The notes under the pieces: generated by a model
What the model saw: only the letters and a program-made list of their open reading frames with translations
Told to the model about the DNA's origin: nothing
Database searches by the model: none
NCBI RefSeq assembly: GCF_003290125.1
Contig: NZ_QMKH01000001.1
Location: 372,001 to 436,000 of the forward strand
Source: Microvirga flavescens
GTDB lineage: Bacteria > Pseudomonadota > Alphaproteobacteria > Rhizobiales > Beijerinckiaceae
Length of the DNA stretch: 64,000 nucleotides
Direction of reading: 5' to 3'
Shown: positions 17,590 through 25,343 of the stretch, piece after piece
Numbering within the stretch: the stretch's first letter is position 1
Layout of the letters: the number at the start of each line of letters is the position of its first letter
Position numbers and translations under genes: made by a program

Positions 17590-18879
17590 ATGCCCATTGA
17601 CGAGACATTCCAAAGCGACTTGCGTGCCGCCATCGCGGCGCGGCGCGGTCAGGCTGTCGAGCGGCTCACCCGTCTGGTCCGCGCCCGGACGACCCTCGGC
17701 AACGAACTGGCCGGGCAGGAGATCATGGCCGGGATCTTCGATGAGATGGGGCTTGAGGTCGAAACCTTCGACGTCGACCCGGACGTGATCGGCAAGCTTC
17801 CCGGTTTCTCTCCGCCCGTGCAGCCGGATTACACGAACCGCCCGAATGTCGTCGCCCGTCATACGCCCAAAGGCGGGACCAAAGGCCGCTCGCTGATCTT
17901 CAACGGCCATATCGACGTGGTGCCGCCGGGGGAAGCCTCCCTGTGGACGACGCCCGCCTTCGAACCCTCGATACGCGACGGGCGCATCTACGGGCGCGGC
18001 GCGGGAGACATGAAATCGGGTCTCGTCGCCTATTGCCTGGCCTTCGAGGCTTTGCGCGATCTTGGCTATGCGCCCGCGGCACCGGTGATGTTCCAGTCGG
18101 TGATCGAGGAGGAATGCACGGGCAACGGCGCGCTGTCCTGCGTCGCGCGCGGCTATCGCGCGGATGCCGCGATCATTCCCGAGCCCTTCCAGCAAACCAT
18201 CATGACCTCGCAGCTCGGGGTGATGTGGGTGACGATCCGCGTGATGGGAAAGCCCGCTCACGTTCTGGAAGCGGCGGCAGGAACAAGCGCCATCACCGCC
18301 GCCTACATGCTCTTCGAGGGATTGCGTGAACTCGAGGCCGAGTGGAACAAGCCTGAAAGCATTCATCCGGAATTTCGCGGCCACGCGCATCCCGTCAGCT
18401 TCAATCTCGGCCGCATCAATGGTGGCGATTGGGGTTCGACGGTGCCGTGCTCGGCGACGATGCTGGTGCGCGTCGGCTTCTATCCCGGAACCTCGCTGAA
18501 AAGCGTCAAGAGCACCATCGAGGCCAACATCGCCGCGACCAAGGCGAAGCATCCCCAGCTCGCCAATGTGGGCATCAAGATCTGCTACAGCGGCTTTCAG
18601 GCGGAAGGCTGCACCATAGACCCGGATGCACCCTTCATGACGCTTTTGGCCGACACGCACCGGCAGGTCATGAAAGAAGAGCCTGTGCGGCTCGCCTCGA
18701 CGGCGACGACGGACGCACGCTTCTTCGCGCTCTACGGCGATACCCCGGCCACCTGCTACGGCCCTATCGGCGGCAGCTATCACGGCATCGACGAATGGGT
18801 TTCCATCGACAGCATGCTTAATGTCGGTGAGGTTCTCGCGCTCTTTGCCGCGCAATGGTGCGGCCTCGCCAAGGCTTGA
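17590..18879 (+). CDS. M20 family metallopeptidase, ArgE/DapE-type deacylase
   Basis: A 429-residue zinc-dependent deacylase of the acetylornithine deacetylase / succinyl-diaminopimelate desuccinylase family. Metal ligands are in IFNGHIDVVPPG and YGRGAGDMKSG, the catalytic base lies in SVIEEECTGNGAL, and PIGGSYHGIDEWV carries the last histidine. The inserted lid domain lies in the middle. It belongs to the broad ArgE/DapE branch rather than biosynthetic ArgE. The neighbourhood (aminotransferase, BKACE, thioesterase) suggests hydrolysis of an N-acyl amino acid in catabolism. GAGG precedes ATG 17590. Confidence 0.85.
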   Translation: MPIDETFQSDLRAAIAARRGQAVERLTRLVRARTTLGNELAGQEIMAGIFDEMGLEVETFDVDPDVIGKLPGFSPPVQPDYTNRPNVVARHTPKGGTKGRSLIFNGHIDVVPPGEASLWTTPAFEPSIRDGRIYGRGAGDMKSGLVAYCLAFEALRDLGYAPAAPVMFQSVIEEECTGNGALSCVARGYRADAAIIPEPFQQTIMTSQLGVMWVTIRVMGKPAHVLEAAAGTSAITAAYMLFEGLRELEAEWNKPESIHPEFRGHAHPVSFNLGRINGGDWGSTVPCSATMLVRVGFYPGTSLKSVKSTIEANIAATKAKHPQLANVGIKICYSGFQAEGCTIDPDAPFMTLLADTHRQVMKEEPVRLASTATTDARFFALYGDTPATCYGPIGGSYHGIDEWVSIDSMLNVGEVLALFAAQWCGLAKA

Positions 18880-18891
18880 AACCGCACTGCA

Positions 18892-19368
18892 TCAGGCGGG
18901 CTTGAGGCCGACCCTACGCCCGGCAATCTCCGGCCATTCCAACGCGTCGGACGCCTTGCGATAGGCCTCCAGCCGCGCGGTTATGCTCTCGGGCAGCGGC
19001 GTCGAGCGCCGCTTCTCGAGATCCACATGGATCGTCACCACTTCGAGGCTCGCCGCGAGAAACCCCTCTTCGGCGTGCTTGATCTGATGGAAGAGGTGGA
19101 TGCGTTTCGCGTCGAAATCGAGCACACGTGTCTCGATCAGATACGGCGCCTTGGCCGGCAATTCGCGGTGAAACACCGTGTGGAGTTCGAGCGCGAAGGT
19201 CGAGCAGCGTTGGCGCGCACGATAGTCCGGATCGATGCCAATGTCGCACAACAGGGCAACCGAAGCGATGTCGAACGCTGTCACGTAAGCAGCGTTCGTC
19301 ATGTGCCCGTTGAAGTCGATCCATTCGTCACGAACCATCTCGCGAACCGAAATCCAGGGAGCATTCAT
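18892..19368 (-). CDS. Hot-dog fold acyl-CoA thioesterase
   Basis: A 158-residue single hot-dog thioesterase of the YbgC/4-hydroxybenzoyl-CoA type, with the active-site region VRDEWIDFNGHMTNAAYVTAFDIA. Similar enzymes sit beside BKACE genes in carnitine-type pathways, where they release the acid from the CoA ester made by the cleavage reaction. A BKACE gene is 3 kb away here, but no carnitine dehydrogenase is seen, so the substrate is uncertain. It is on the minus strand together with the LysR gene. Confidence 0.82.
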   Translation of the reverse strand: MNAPWISVREMVRDEWIDFNGHMTNAAYVTAFDIASVALLCDIGIDPDYRARQRCSTFALELHTVFHRELPAKAPYLIETRVLDFDAKRIHLFHQIKHAEEGFLAASLEVVTIHVDLEKRRSTPLPESITARLEAYRKASDALEWPEIAGRRVGLKPA

Positions 19369-19417
19369 CGGCCCATCTTTCCCTTCAGAAACATTTTCAC
19401 ACTTCGCTGCGACGGAG

Positions 19418-19530
19418 CCTCACCCTGAGGGATGCGAAGCAGCGTCTCGAAGGGCGAGGCGTTTCCAGTACGCGCTGGAACCTCCTTCGAGACGCGGCTG
19501 CGCCGCTCCTCAGGATGAGGTTTCTGGGCA
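19418..19530. repeat. Palindromic intergenic repeat (TCTCGAAGG / CCTTCGAGA family)
   Basis: An imperfect long inverted repeat fills the gap between the thioesterase and LysR genes. The left part carries CCTCACCCTGAGG and GCGTCTCGAAGG; the right part carries CCTTCGAGACGC and CCTCAGGATGAGG. The same words recur at 60325-60365. It can fold into a long hairpin and fits the REP-like repeats common in Hyphomicrobiales. Confidence 0.75.
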
Positions 19531-19537
19531 ATCCCGC

Positions 19538-20542
19538 TCATGCTCCGGAAATCGGATAGGTGCGCTCGGAGAGCGGCGTTTCCTCGATCCGCGTCAGGAG
19601 CTTTTCGAGCAGGAGAGCTTCAGCGCGCGTGTGGCGGGCCTGCGGATCGTAGGCGAGATGCACGTCGATCTCCGGCGGGTTCTCGTAAGGCGGCAGCCGC
19701 CACAAAAGGCCTTTGCGCACATCTTCTTCGACCACATGGATCGGCAGCGGGCCGAAGCCGAAACCCGCGATGAGCAAGCGCTTGACCTCTTCGAGATGGG
19801 ACGAGGTGCCGATGATCGGGCCTGTGAACTTCTCCTGCTGGCGCAGCATCGCAATGGGCCAGAGGGCATCGGCCATCTGGTCCGTCTTGAAGGAAACGTA
19901 AGGCTCGTCCCGCAGGTCCACGATGCTTAAGTCCTTCCTGCCGAACAGCCGATGTTGCCGCCCGCAGAAATAACCGAAGCTTTCCCGATAGAGCGTCCTG
20001 AATTCGAGCTTGGGATGCCGCTCGTGCAGAAGGCACACGCCGAGGGCGGCGTCCTTTCGCGTCACGTTCGCAATGACCTCCTGGCTCGGCAGAACGGACG
20101 TCGCGAAAGTCACGCGCGGGTGCTCGCGATGAAATTCCGCCAGGATGTCGTCGAGGAACGGGCACACCACATGGCTGGCGAAGGCCATGTCGATCTGCCC
20201 CGTCACCTCGTCCGGCTGATCGTGGACGAGCGTGTGCAGGCCGGAGACGGAATCGAAGAGCGTGACGCATTCCGCGTAAAGGCGCTGGCCAGCGGGCGTC
20301 ACCTCGAACACGCCGGGGCGCCGCTCGATCAGCCGACAATCGAAATGCCCTTCCAGGCGCCGCAACGCATTGCTGATGGTCGGCTGCTTCAGCCGAAGCT
20401 TCTCGCCGGCGGACGTGATGCCCTTCTCCTGCACGATGACCATGAAGGTCCGCAGCAAGTTCCAGTCGATGTCCCAGACGAATCGCTGTGAGCGCCGGTT
20501 CTTCACGCCTGACCATTCCTTTAGAGAATGCGAGGCGTTCAT
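19538..20542 (-). CDS. LysR family transcriptional regulator
   Basis: A 334-residue LysR regulator with about 25 extra N-terminal residues before the helix-turn-helix (WNLLRTFMVIVQEKGITSAGEKL, then QPTISNALRRLEGHF). The effector domain runs from about residue 115. It is divergent from the aminotransferase-BKACE operon, with a 185-base spacer that should hold the control region, so it probably regulates that operon in response to a pathway intermediate. The true start could be further in. Confidence 0.87.
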   Translation of the reverse strand: MNASHSLKEWSGVKNRRSQRFVWDIDWNLLRTFMVIVQEKGITSAGEKLRLKQPTISNALRRLEGHFDCRLIERRPGVFEVTPAGQRLYAECVTLFDSVSGLHTLVHDQPDEVTGQIDMAFASHVVCPFLDDILAEFHREHPRVTFATSVLPSQEVIANVTRKDAALGVCLLHERHPKLEFRTLYRESFGYFCGRQHRLFGRKDLSIVDLRDEPYVSFKTDQMADALWPIAMLRQQEKFTGPIIGTSSHLEEVKRLLIAGFGFGPLPIHVVEEDVRKGLLWRLPPYENPPEIDVHLAYDPQARHTRAEALLLEKLLTRIEETPLSERTYPISGA

Positions 20543-20727
20543 CCTATTTATTTGCGCGTTGATGTCGAGCGGTGTTTGTTAAAGCGGCCTCCTCCATCAT
20601 GTCCGGCCCTCCAGCCGGGTGTCCGCGCCCTTGCTCTTGGTGCCCCATCGCGGCAAGGGCGCGGACGACCGGGCCCCGCCCGGTCGTGATGCGAGAGGCG
20701 AGTCGGAAAAGAACGAGACGAGCGGCC

Positions 20728-22068
20728 ATGTCGAACCTGTTTTACCAGACGCGCCTGCGTCGCCCCCTCCTGGACCGCGCCGAAGGCGTCTACATGTGGG
20801 ACGTCAGCGGCAAGCGCTACATCGACGGCTCCAGCGGTGCGATGGTGTCGAATATCGGCCATTCCAACCCGGTGGTGCTGGAGGCCATGCGCCGGCAGAT
20901 GGAGAAATCCACCTTCGGCTACCGCCTGCATTTCGAGAACGAGCCGGCGGAAGAATTCGCCCGCCAGATCGCCGAGCGGATGCCGCTTGGCCTCGACCGC
21001 GTCTTTTTCGTCTCCGGCGGGTCGGAGGCGGTGGAAAGCTGCCTGAAGCTCGCGCGGCAATACGCCGTCGCCACGGGCCAGGCCTCCCGCTGGAAGGTGA
21101 TCTCCCGCTTTCCGTCCTACCACGGGTCGAGCCTCGGGGCGCTTAGCGTCACCGGCATGTCGCTCATGAGCGCGCCCTTCTCGCCCATGATGAACGAGAT
21201 GCCGAAGATCCCCGCGCCGACGTGCTATCTCGACAAGGACAACCTGTCCGATCACGAGCGCGGCCTGAAATACGCGCGCTACCTGCGCGACGAAATTCTC
21301 CGTCAGGGGCCGGAAACGGTTCTCGCCTTCATCATGGAGCCTGTCGGCGGCGCGTCGACCGGCGCGCTGGTCGCGCCCGACAGTTACTACGGAGAAATCC
21401 GCAAGATCTGTAACGAATTCGGCATTCTTCTCATCGCCGACGAGGTGATGAGCGGCGCGGGACGCACGGGCGAATATCTCGCCTGCGACCACTGGAAGAT
21501 GCGCCCGGATCTTATCGCCTTCTCGAAAGGCTTCGGCGCGGGCTATGTGCCGCTCGGCGCGATGGTGGCCGACCGGCGCATCGCCGATGCGGTCATCGAC
21601 AATGGCGGCTTCATTCACGGCTTCACCTATGCGGGCAATCCGCTCGCCTGCGCGGCGGGCCTTGCGGTGCTGGGCGAGATCGACCGCCTCGGCCTCGTGA
21701 AGGCGGCGCGAACCCAGGGCGACAAGCTCAAGGCGCGGCTTGAGGCCTTGAAGCAGCGCTACGGCTTCATCGGCGACGTGCGCGGCAAGGGGCTTCTCCT
21801 CGCCTTCGAATTCGTCTCCGACCGCGACACGATGGAGCCGCTTCCGGTGGAGCTGAGCGCTCACAACCGGCTCGTCGACATCGCCTATGAGCGCGGCCTC
21901 ATCATCTATTCCCGCCGCACGCGCGGCGGGCGCATCGGCGATCACTTCCTCGTCTGCCCACCGCTCATCACCACCGATGCGCAGATCGACGAGATCATGG
22001 CGATCCTTACCGACAGCCTCGACGCCTTCGCGAAGGAAAAGGGCCTCGATTACGGAGCGGCGGCATGA
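20728..22068 (+). CDS. Class III (omega) aminotransferase
   Basis: A 446-residue PLP-dependent class III aminotransferase. The PLP lysine is Lys267 in AFSKGFGAGYVPLGAM; the acidic DEV motif is in LLIADEVMSGAGRTG, and FVSGGSEAVESCLKLARQY binds the cofactor phosphate. Such enzymes move amino groups from omega- or beta-amino acids and amines. It overlaps the BKACE gene by ATGA, so its product is probably a keto acid passed to that enzyme. ATG 20728 is chosen because the protein then begins at the family boundary. Confidence 0.88.
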   Translation: MSNLFYQTRLRRPLLDRAEGVYMWDVSGKRYIDGSSGAMVSNIGHSNPVVLEAMRRQMEKSTFGYRLHFENEPAEEFARQIAERMPLGLDRVFFVSGGSEAVESCLKLARQYAVATGQASRWKVISRFPSYHGSSLGALSVTGMSLMSAPFSPMMNEMPKIPAPTCYLDKDNLSDHERGLKYARYLRDEILRQGPETVLAFIMEPVGGASTGALVAPDSYYGEIRKICNEFGILLIADEVMSGAGRTGEYLACDHWKMRPDLIAFSKGFGAGYVPLGAMVADRRIADAVIDNGGFIHGFTYAGNPLACAAGLAVLGEIDRLGLVKAARTQGDKLKARLEALKQRYGFIGDVRGKGLLLAFEFVSDRDTMEPLPVELSAHNRLVDIAYERGLIIYSRRTRGGRIGDHFLVCPPLITTDAQIDEIMAILTDSLDAFAKEKGLDYGAAA

Positions 22069-22994
22069 GCAACCCGGTCATCGTCACCTGCGCCATCACG
22101 GGCTCCATCCACACGCCGACCATGAGCCCGCACCTGCCGGTGACGCCGCAGGACATCGCGCGGCAAGCCATCGACGCCGCAAAAGCGGGCGCTGCGATCA
22201 TCCACCTTCATGCGCGCGACCCGCAGACCGGCCTGCCCTCCGCCGATCCGGCCCTGTTCCGCGAGATCCTTGCGACGATCCGCAAGGAAACGAACGCGGT
22301 TCTCAACATCTCCACCGGCGGCTCGTCACGCATGACGCTCGATGAGCGGCTTGCGGCGGCGCGGCTTCTCAAGCCGGAAATGTGCTCGCTCAACATGGGC
22401 TCGATGAATTTCGGGCTCTTTCCGATGGCCGAACGTTATTCGGAATGGCGGCACGAGTGGGAACCGAAGTTCCTCGAAGCGACGCGCAGCATCGTCTTCC
22501 AGAACACCTTCGCCGATATCGAGGCGATCCTTGCCGATCTCGGCGATGGTCAGGGCGTGCGCTTCGAGCTTGAATGCTACGATGTCGGCCATATCCAGAC
22601 GGTAGCGTTCTATCGCAAGAAGGGCCTGCTCAAGGGGCCGCTCTTCCTGCAATTCGTTCTCGGCGTTCTCGGCGGCATCGACCCCGCGCCGGAGCAGCTC
22701 ATGCACTTGAAGACCACCGCCGACCGGCTGCTCGGCGACGACTACCATTTCTCGGTTCTCGCGGCGGGGCGCCATCAGTTCCCGCTCGGAACGATGGGCG
22801 TCATTCTCGGCGGCAACGTGCGCGTGGGGCTCGAGGACAACCTGATGATCGAGCGCGGAAAGCTGGCGGCGAGCAATGCCGAGCAGGTTTCCAAGATCCG
22901 CAAGATCGTGGAGGAGCTCGGCCATCGCGTCGCCACCCCCGACGAAGTGCGGCAGATGCTGCAACTCAGGGGCGCGGCCTCCGTCGCAGCCTGA
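22065..22994 (+). CDS. Beta-keto acid cleavage enzyme (BKACE, DUF849)
   Basis: A 309-residue zinc enzyme of the BKACE family, founded on Kce (3-keto-5-aminohexanoate cleavage). It condenses a beta-keto acid with acetyl-CoA and releases acetoacetate and a new CoA ester. Zinc ligands are in IIHLHARDP; other family marks are ISTGGSSRMT, FELECYDVGHI and LGGNVRVGLEDN. Substrate subgroup cannot be read by eye. It is translationally coupled to the aminotransferase upstream and has a LysR regulator and a thioesterase nearby. Confidence 0.9.
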   Translation: MSNPVIVTCAITGSIHTPTMSPHLPVTPQDIARQAIDAAKAGAAIIHLHARDPQTGLPSADPALFREILATIRKETNAVLNISTGGSSRMTLDERLAAARLLKPEMCSLNMGSMNFGLFPMAERYSEWRHEWEPKFLEATRSIVFQNTFADIEAILADLGDGQGVRFELECYDVGHIQTVAFYRKKGLLKGPLFLQFVLGVLGGIDPAPEQLMHLKTTADRLLGDDYHFSVLAAGRHQFPLGTMGVILGGNVRVGLEDNLMIERGKLAASNAEQVSKIRKIVEELGHRVATPDEVRQMLQLRGAASVAA

Positions 22995-23017
22995 AGGCTG
23001 CGAGCGGAACCGCCCGT

Positions 23018-23407
23018 TCAGCTCGAAACCACCTTGAGCGGCTTGTCGATCACGCGGATCACCCGGTCGAGCTCCTGGCCGCGCTTGAGGATGAGGCCGC
23101 TTGAGGCGACGACGCTGTAGGTCCCCTGCTTGCGGGCGAGCTTCGGGTCTTTCTCGATCCGGTAAAGCGGCACCTCGGACGTGCGGCGGTAGATGGAGAA
23201 GACCGCCTTGTCGGGCGTGAAATCGATGGCGTAATCGCGCCACTCGCCCCCCGCGACCATGCGGCCGTAGAGATTCAGGATGGTCTGCAACTCGCTTCTA
23301 TCGAAGGAGATGTGTCTTGGCGCGGCGGGAAACGGCAGGATCTGGGCCGACCCCTTTGCGGAGGCCGGGCTGCCGCGCAACGGCTCTGCGATGTCACCTT
23401 CGCTCAT
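23018..23407 (-). CDS. DUF2794 domain-containing protein
   Basis: A 129-residue alphaproteobacterial protein of unknown function. After about 35 variable residues it has the conserved FDRSELQTILNLYGRMVAGGEWRDYAIDF region and RRTSEVPLYRIEKDPKLARKQGTY, the core of DUF2794. No signal peptide, membrane span or catalytic motif is visible. It is an isolated minus-strand gene. Confidence 0.88.
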   Translation of the reverse strand: MSEGDIAEPLRGSPASAKGSAQILPFPAAPRHISFDRSELQTILNLYGRMVAGGEWRDYAIDFTPDKAVFSIYRRTSEVPLYRIEKDPKLARKQGTYSVVASSGLILKRGQELDRVIRVIDKPLKVVSS

Positions 23408-23629
23408 GGTGCCTCCGGCGAACGTTCATCCTATTTGTATGATGAGCCTTGCCGGAAGCAGGTTCAACCCCATCCTTTTCGCCGGCTCACCAACTCCGCA
23501 GGAGCGCCTTGGCGGGCTGCCAGAAACAAAGGGTTTTCGATAGCCCGTTCAAGGAACCGTGATCGATTTGGGAAATCTTATTCTTGCCGCAATCGCGCCG
23601 CGAACCGGCCCCACTGCCTCTCGATACAG
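23408..23629. other. Gene-free stretch upstream of a candidate small RNA
   Basis: No supported open reading frame. It must carry the DUF2794 promoter on the minus strand and, if the RNA below is real, that RNA's promoter on the plus strand. I see no confident sigma-70 boxes. Confidence 0.4.
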
Positions 23630-23768
23630 ACAGTGTTGCCTCGACGGCCCGGCTCCTTGACCTCCCCGGACACGTCAGCCCCCCAGCCCCCTGGGTCGTT
23701 TCAGGTGGCCGGGCCACTTTCATCGTCGAGACAAAGGCCGCCCACCCTGGGACGGCCTTTTCTTTTTT
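23630..23768 (+). ncRNA. Candidate structured small RNA with its own terminator
   Basis: CTCGAC at 23640-23645 pairs with GTCGAG at 23725-23730, and GGCCCGG at 23646-23652 pairs with CCGGGCC at 23709-23715, giving a long bulged stem that encloses C-rich, anti-Shine-Dalgarno-like sequence (CTCCTT, CCTCCCC). A terminator follows at once. No gene lies upstream on this strand to need that terminator. The 5' end is a guess and I do not recognise a named family. Confidence 0.45.
23733..23768 (+). terminator. Orphan rho-independent terminator
   Basis: AAAGGCCG at 23733-23740 pairs with CGGCCTTT at 23753-23760, then TTCTTTTTT-type T-rich sequence follows. The DUF2794 gene upstream is on the other strand, so on the plus strand this terminator can only belong to an unannotated transcript. 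It also overlaps the stop of the minus-strand oxidoreductase. Confidence 0.75.
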
Positions 23769-24781
23769 CAGAACCCAGCCAGGACGATCTTGCCGCGAGC
23801 CTTGCCGCTTTCGATGAAGGCGTGTGCGCGCTTGAGGTTGGCGGCATTGATCGCGCCAAAAGTTTCGGCCAGCGTCGTGCGGAGCGTACCTGCATCCACG
23901 AGCCGCGAAACCTCATCGAGAATTTCGTGCTGCCGCACCATGTCGGCCGTCTTGAAGGTGGAGCGGGTGAACATCGATTCCCAATGCAGCGACACGCTCT
24001 TGCGCTTGAGCAGGGTGACGTCGAGCCGCTCGGGATCGTCGATCAGCGCAAAGCGGCCCTGCGGCGCGATGAGGCTTGCGATCTCACCAAAATGCGCGTC
24101 CGTCTGCGTGATCGAGAACACGAAAGCGGGCGCGCCGATGCCAAGCGCCTCCACCTGGGCTGCCAGCGGCTTCGTATGGTCGATCACATGGTGCGCGCCG
24201 AGCGCCTTCACCCATTCCTGCGTCTCGGGCCGTGACGCAGTGGCAATCACCGTGAGGTTCGTGAGCTGGCGCGCAAGCTGGACTGCGATGGACCCCACGC
24301 CCCCGGCGCCGCCGACGATCAGAACCGCATTCGCCGCGCCGGCCACCGGGCGCTTGATATCGAGCCTGTCGAACAAGGTCTCCCACGCGGTCAGCGCCGT
24401 CAAAGGCAAGGCGGCAGCCGCCGGAAAATCGAGGGAGGACGGTTTTCTTCCAACGATCCGCTCATCGACGAGTTGATACTGCGCGTTTGTCCCCGGGCGA
24501 TTGATGTCGCCCGCGTAGAACACCTCGTCCCCCGGCTTGAAAAGCGTCGCCTCCGGCCCGGCCTGAACCACGACGCCGGCGGCGTCGAAGCCAAGCACGC
24601 GCGCGTTCCCGGCCTCGGGCTGCGCCCGCTTGCGGACCTTCACGTCGACCGGGTTCACCGAGACGGCGCGGACCTCGACGAGGAGATCGCGGCCCGCCGG
24701 TTCGGGGCGGGGCAGCTCGAGATCGATCAACGACGATTCGGCCTCGATGGGCAGGGATTGCTTGTAGGCGACGGCACGCAT
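23768..24781 (-). CDS. Zinc-type alcohol dehydrogenase / quinone oxidoreductase-like protein
   Basis: A 337-residue MDR-superfamily reductase. The N-terminal GroES-like part has VEVRAVSVNPVDVKVRK and VLGFDAAGVV; the NADPH-binding motif is VGGAGGVGSIAVQLARQL. The catalytic zinc ligands of true alcohol dehydrogenases are not evident, which points to the quinone or enoyl reductase group (QOR, zinc-binding dehydrogenase ZDH subfamily). ATG 24781 follows an AAGGAGG ribosome-binding site. It is divergent from an HxlR regulator, a common arrangement for quinone-responsive reductases. Confidence 0.87.
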   Translation of the reverse strand: MRAVAYKQSLPIEAESSLIDLELPRPEPAGRDLLVEVRAVSVNPVDVKVRKRAQPEAGNARVLGFDAAGVVVQAGPEATLFKPGDEVFYAGDINRPGTNAQYQLVDERIVGRKPSSLDFPAAAALPLTALTAWETLFDRLDIKRPVAGAANAVLIVGGAGGVGSIAVQLARQLTNLTVIATASRPETQEWVKALGAHHVIDHTKPLAAQVEALGIGAPAFVFSITQTDAHFGEIASLIAPQGRFALIDDPERLDVTLLKRKSVSLHWESMFTRSTFKTADMVRQHEILDEVSRLVDAGTLRTTLAETFGAINAANLKRAHAFIESGKARGKIVLAGF

Positions 24782-24856
24782 GAAACCCTCCTTGGTTGCG
24801 ATGGAGGCAAGTTCGATGATACAAATCATTTACGCAAGAACGCACAATCAACGCAC

Positions 24857-24878
24857 ATAGTGTCGAAAAGGATACTAT
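24857..24878. promoter_or_regulatory. Candidate HxlR operator
   Basis: ATAGTGTC at 24857-24864 and GATACTAT at 24871-24878 are inverted with one mismatch and a 6-base spacer. The site ends one base before the HxlR start codon and lies between the divergent genes, so binding could block both. HxlR/YodB-type dimers recognise such palindromes. Confidence 0.5.
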
Positions 24879-24879
24879 T

Positions 24880-25236
24880 ATGCCCCGCAAGGCTTTGCGG
24901 CAGACCGCCTGCCCCACCTGCTCGGTCGAGGCCACGCTTAACCTCATCGACGGCAAGTGGAAGATCGTCATCCTCTACAAGTTGCTCAAAGGCGGAACGC
25001 TACGCTTCAACGAGCTTCGCCGGCTGATGCCGGCCGTGACGCAGCGCATGCTGACCAACCAGTTGCGTGAACTGGAGGCGGACGGCCTTCTGACACGCAA
25101 GGTCTATCCGGAGGTGCCGCCGCGGGTGGAATACAGCCTTTCCGTGCGCGGACGCAGCCTTGAGCAGGTCATCATGGCCCTGAAGATCTGGGGCGATGAG
25201 AATTTAGTAACGGCGACACGGGCTGAAGCCGCATGA
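24880..25236 (+). CDS. HxlR family transcriptional regulator
   Basis: A 118-residue HxlR-family winged-helix repressor: LNLIDGKWKIVILYKLL, FNELRRLMPAVTQRMLTNQLRELEADGL and a wing with PPRVEYSLS. Cys11 and Cys14 lie before the DNA-binding domain; in YodB, QorR and similar proteins an N-terminal cysteine senses quinones or diamide. It is divergent from a quinone-reductase-like gene, which it probably represses until electrophile stress. Confidence 0.88.
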   Translation: MPRKALRQTACPTCSVEATLNLIDGKWKIVILYKLLKGGTLRFNELRRLMPAVTQRMLTNQLRELEADGLLTRKVYPEVPPRVEYSLSVRGRSLEQVIMALKIWGDENLVTATRAEAA

Positions 25237-25343
25237 AAGTTTCAAACTTCACGATTGCGCGCTGAAGAATGCGTGGCCGGTGTTGCTTCCATATGTGGTT
25301 CGTGCGAGGGGTCGCGATAACGATCACTTAAGAGGATCACCGC

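Noticed and set aside
20537-23443. A 14-base word (CGTTCATCCTATTT) shared upstream of the LysR and DUF2794 genes
   Set aside because: A match of this length is expected by chance in a 64-kb window, and one copy overlaps a start codon.
23312-24235. A 307-codon plus-strand frame across the intergenic region and into the oxidoreductase gene
   Set aside because: It overlaps DUF2794 and the oxidoreductase antisense and includes the terminator; the translated product has no domain.
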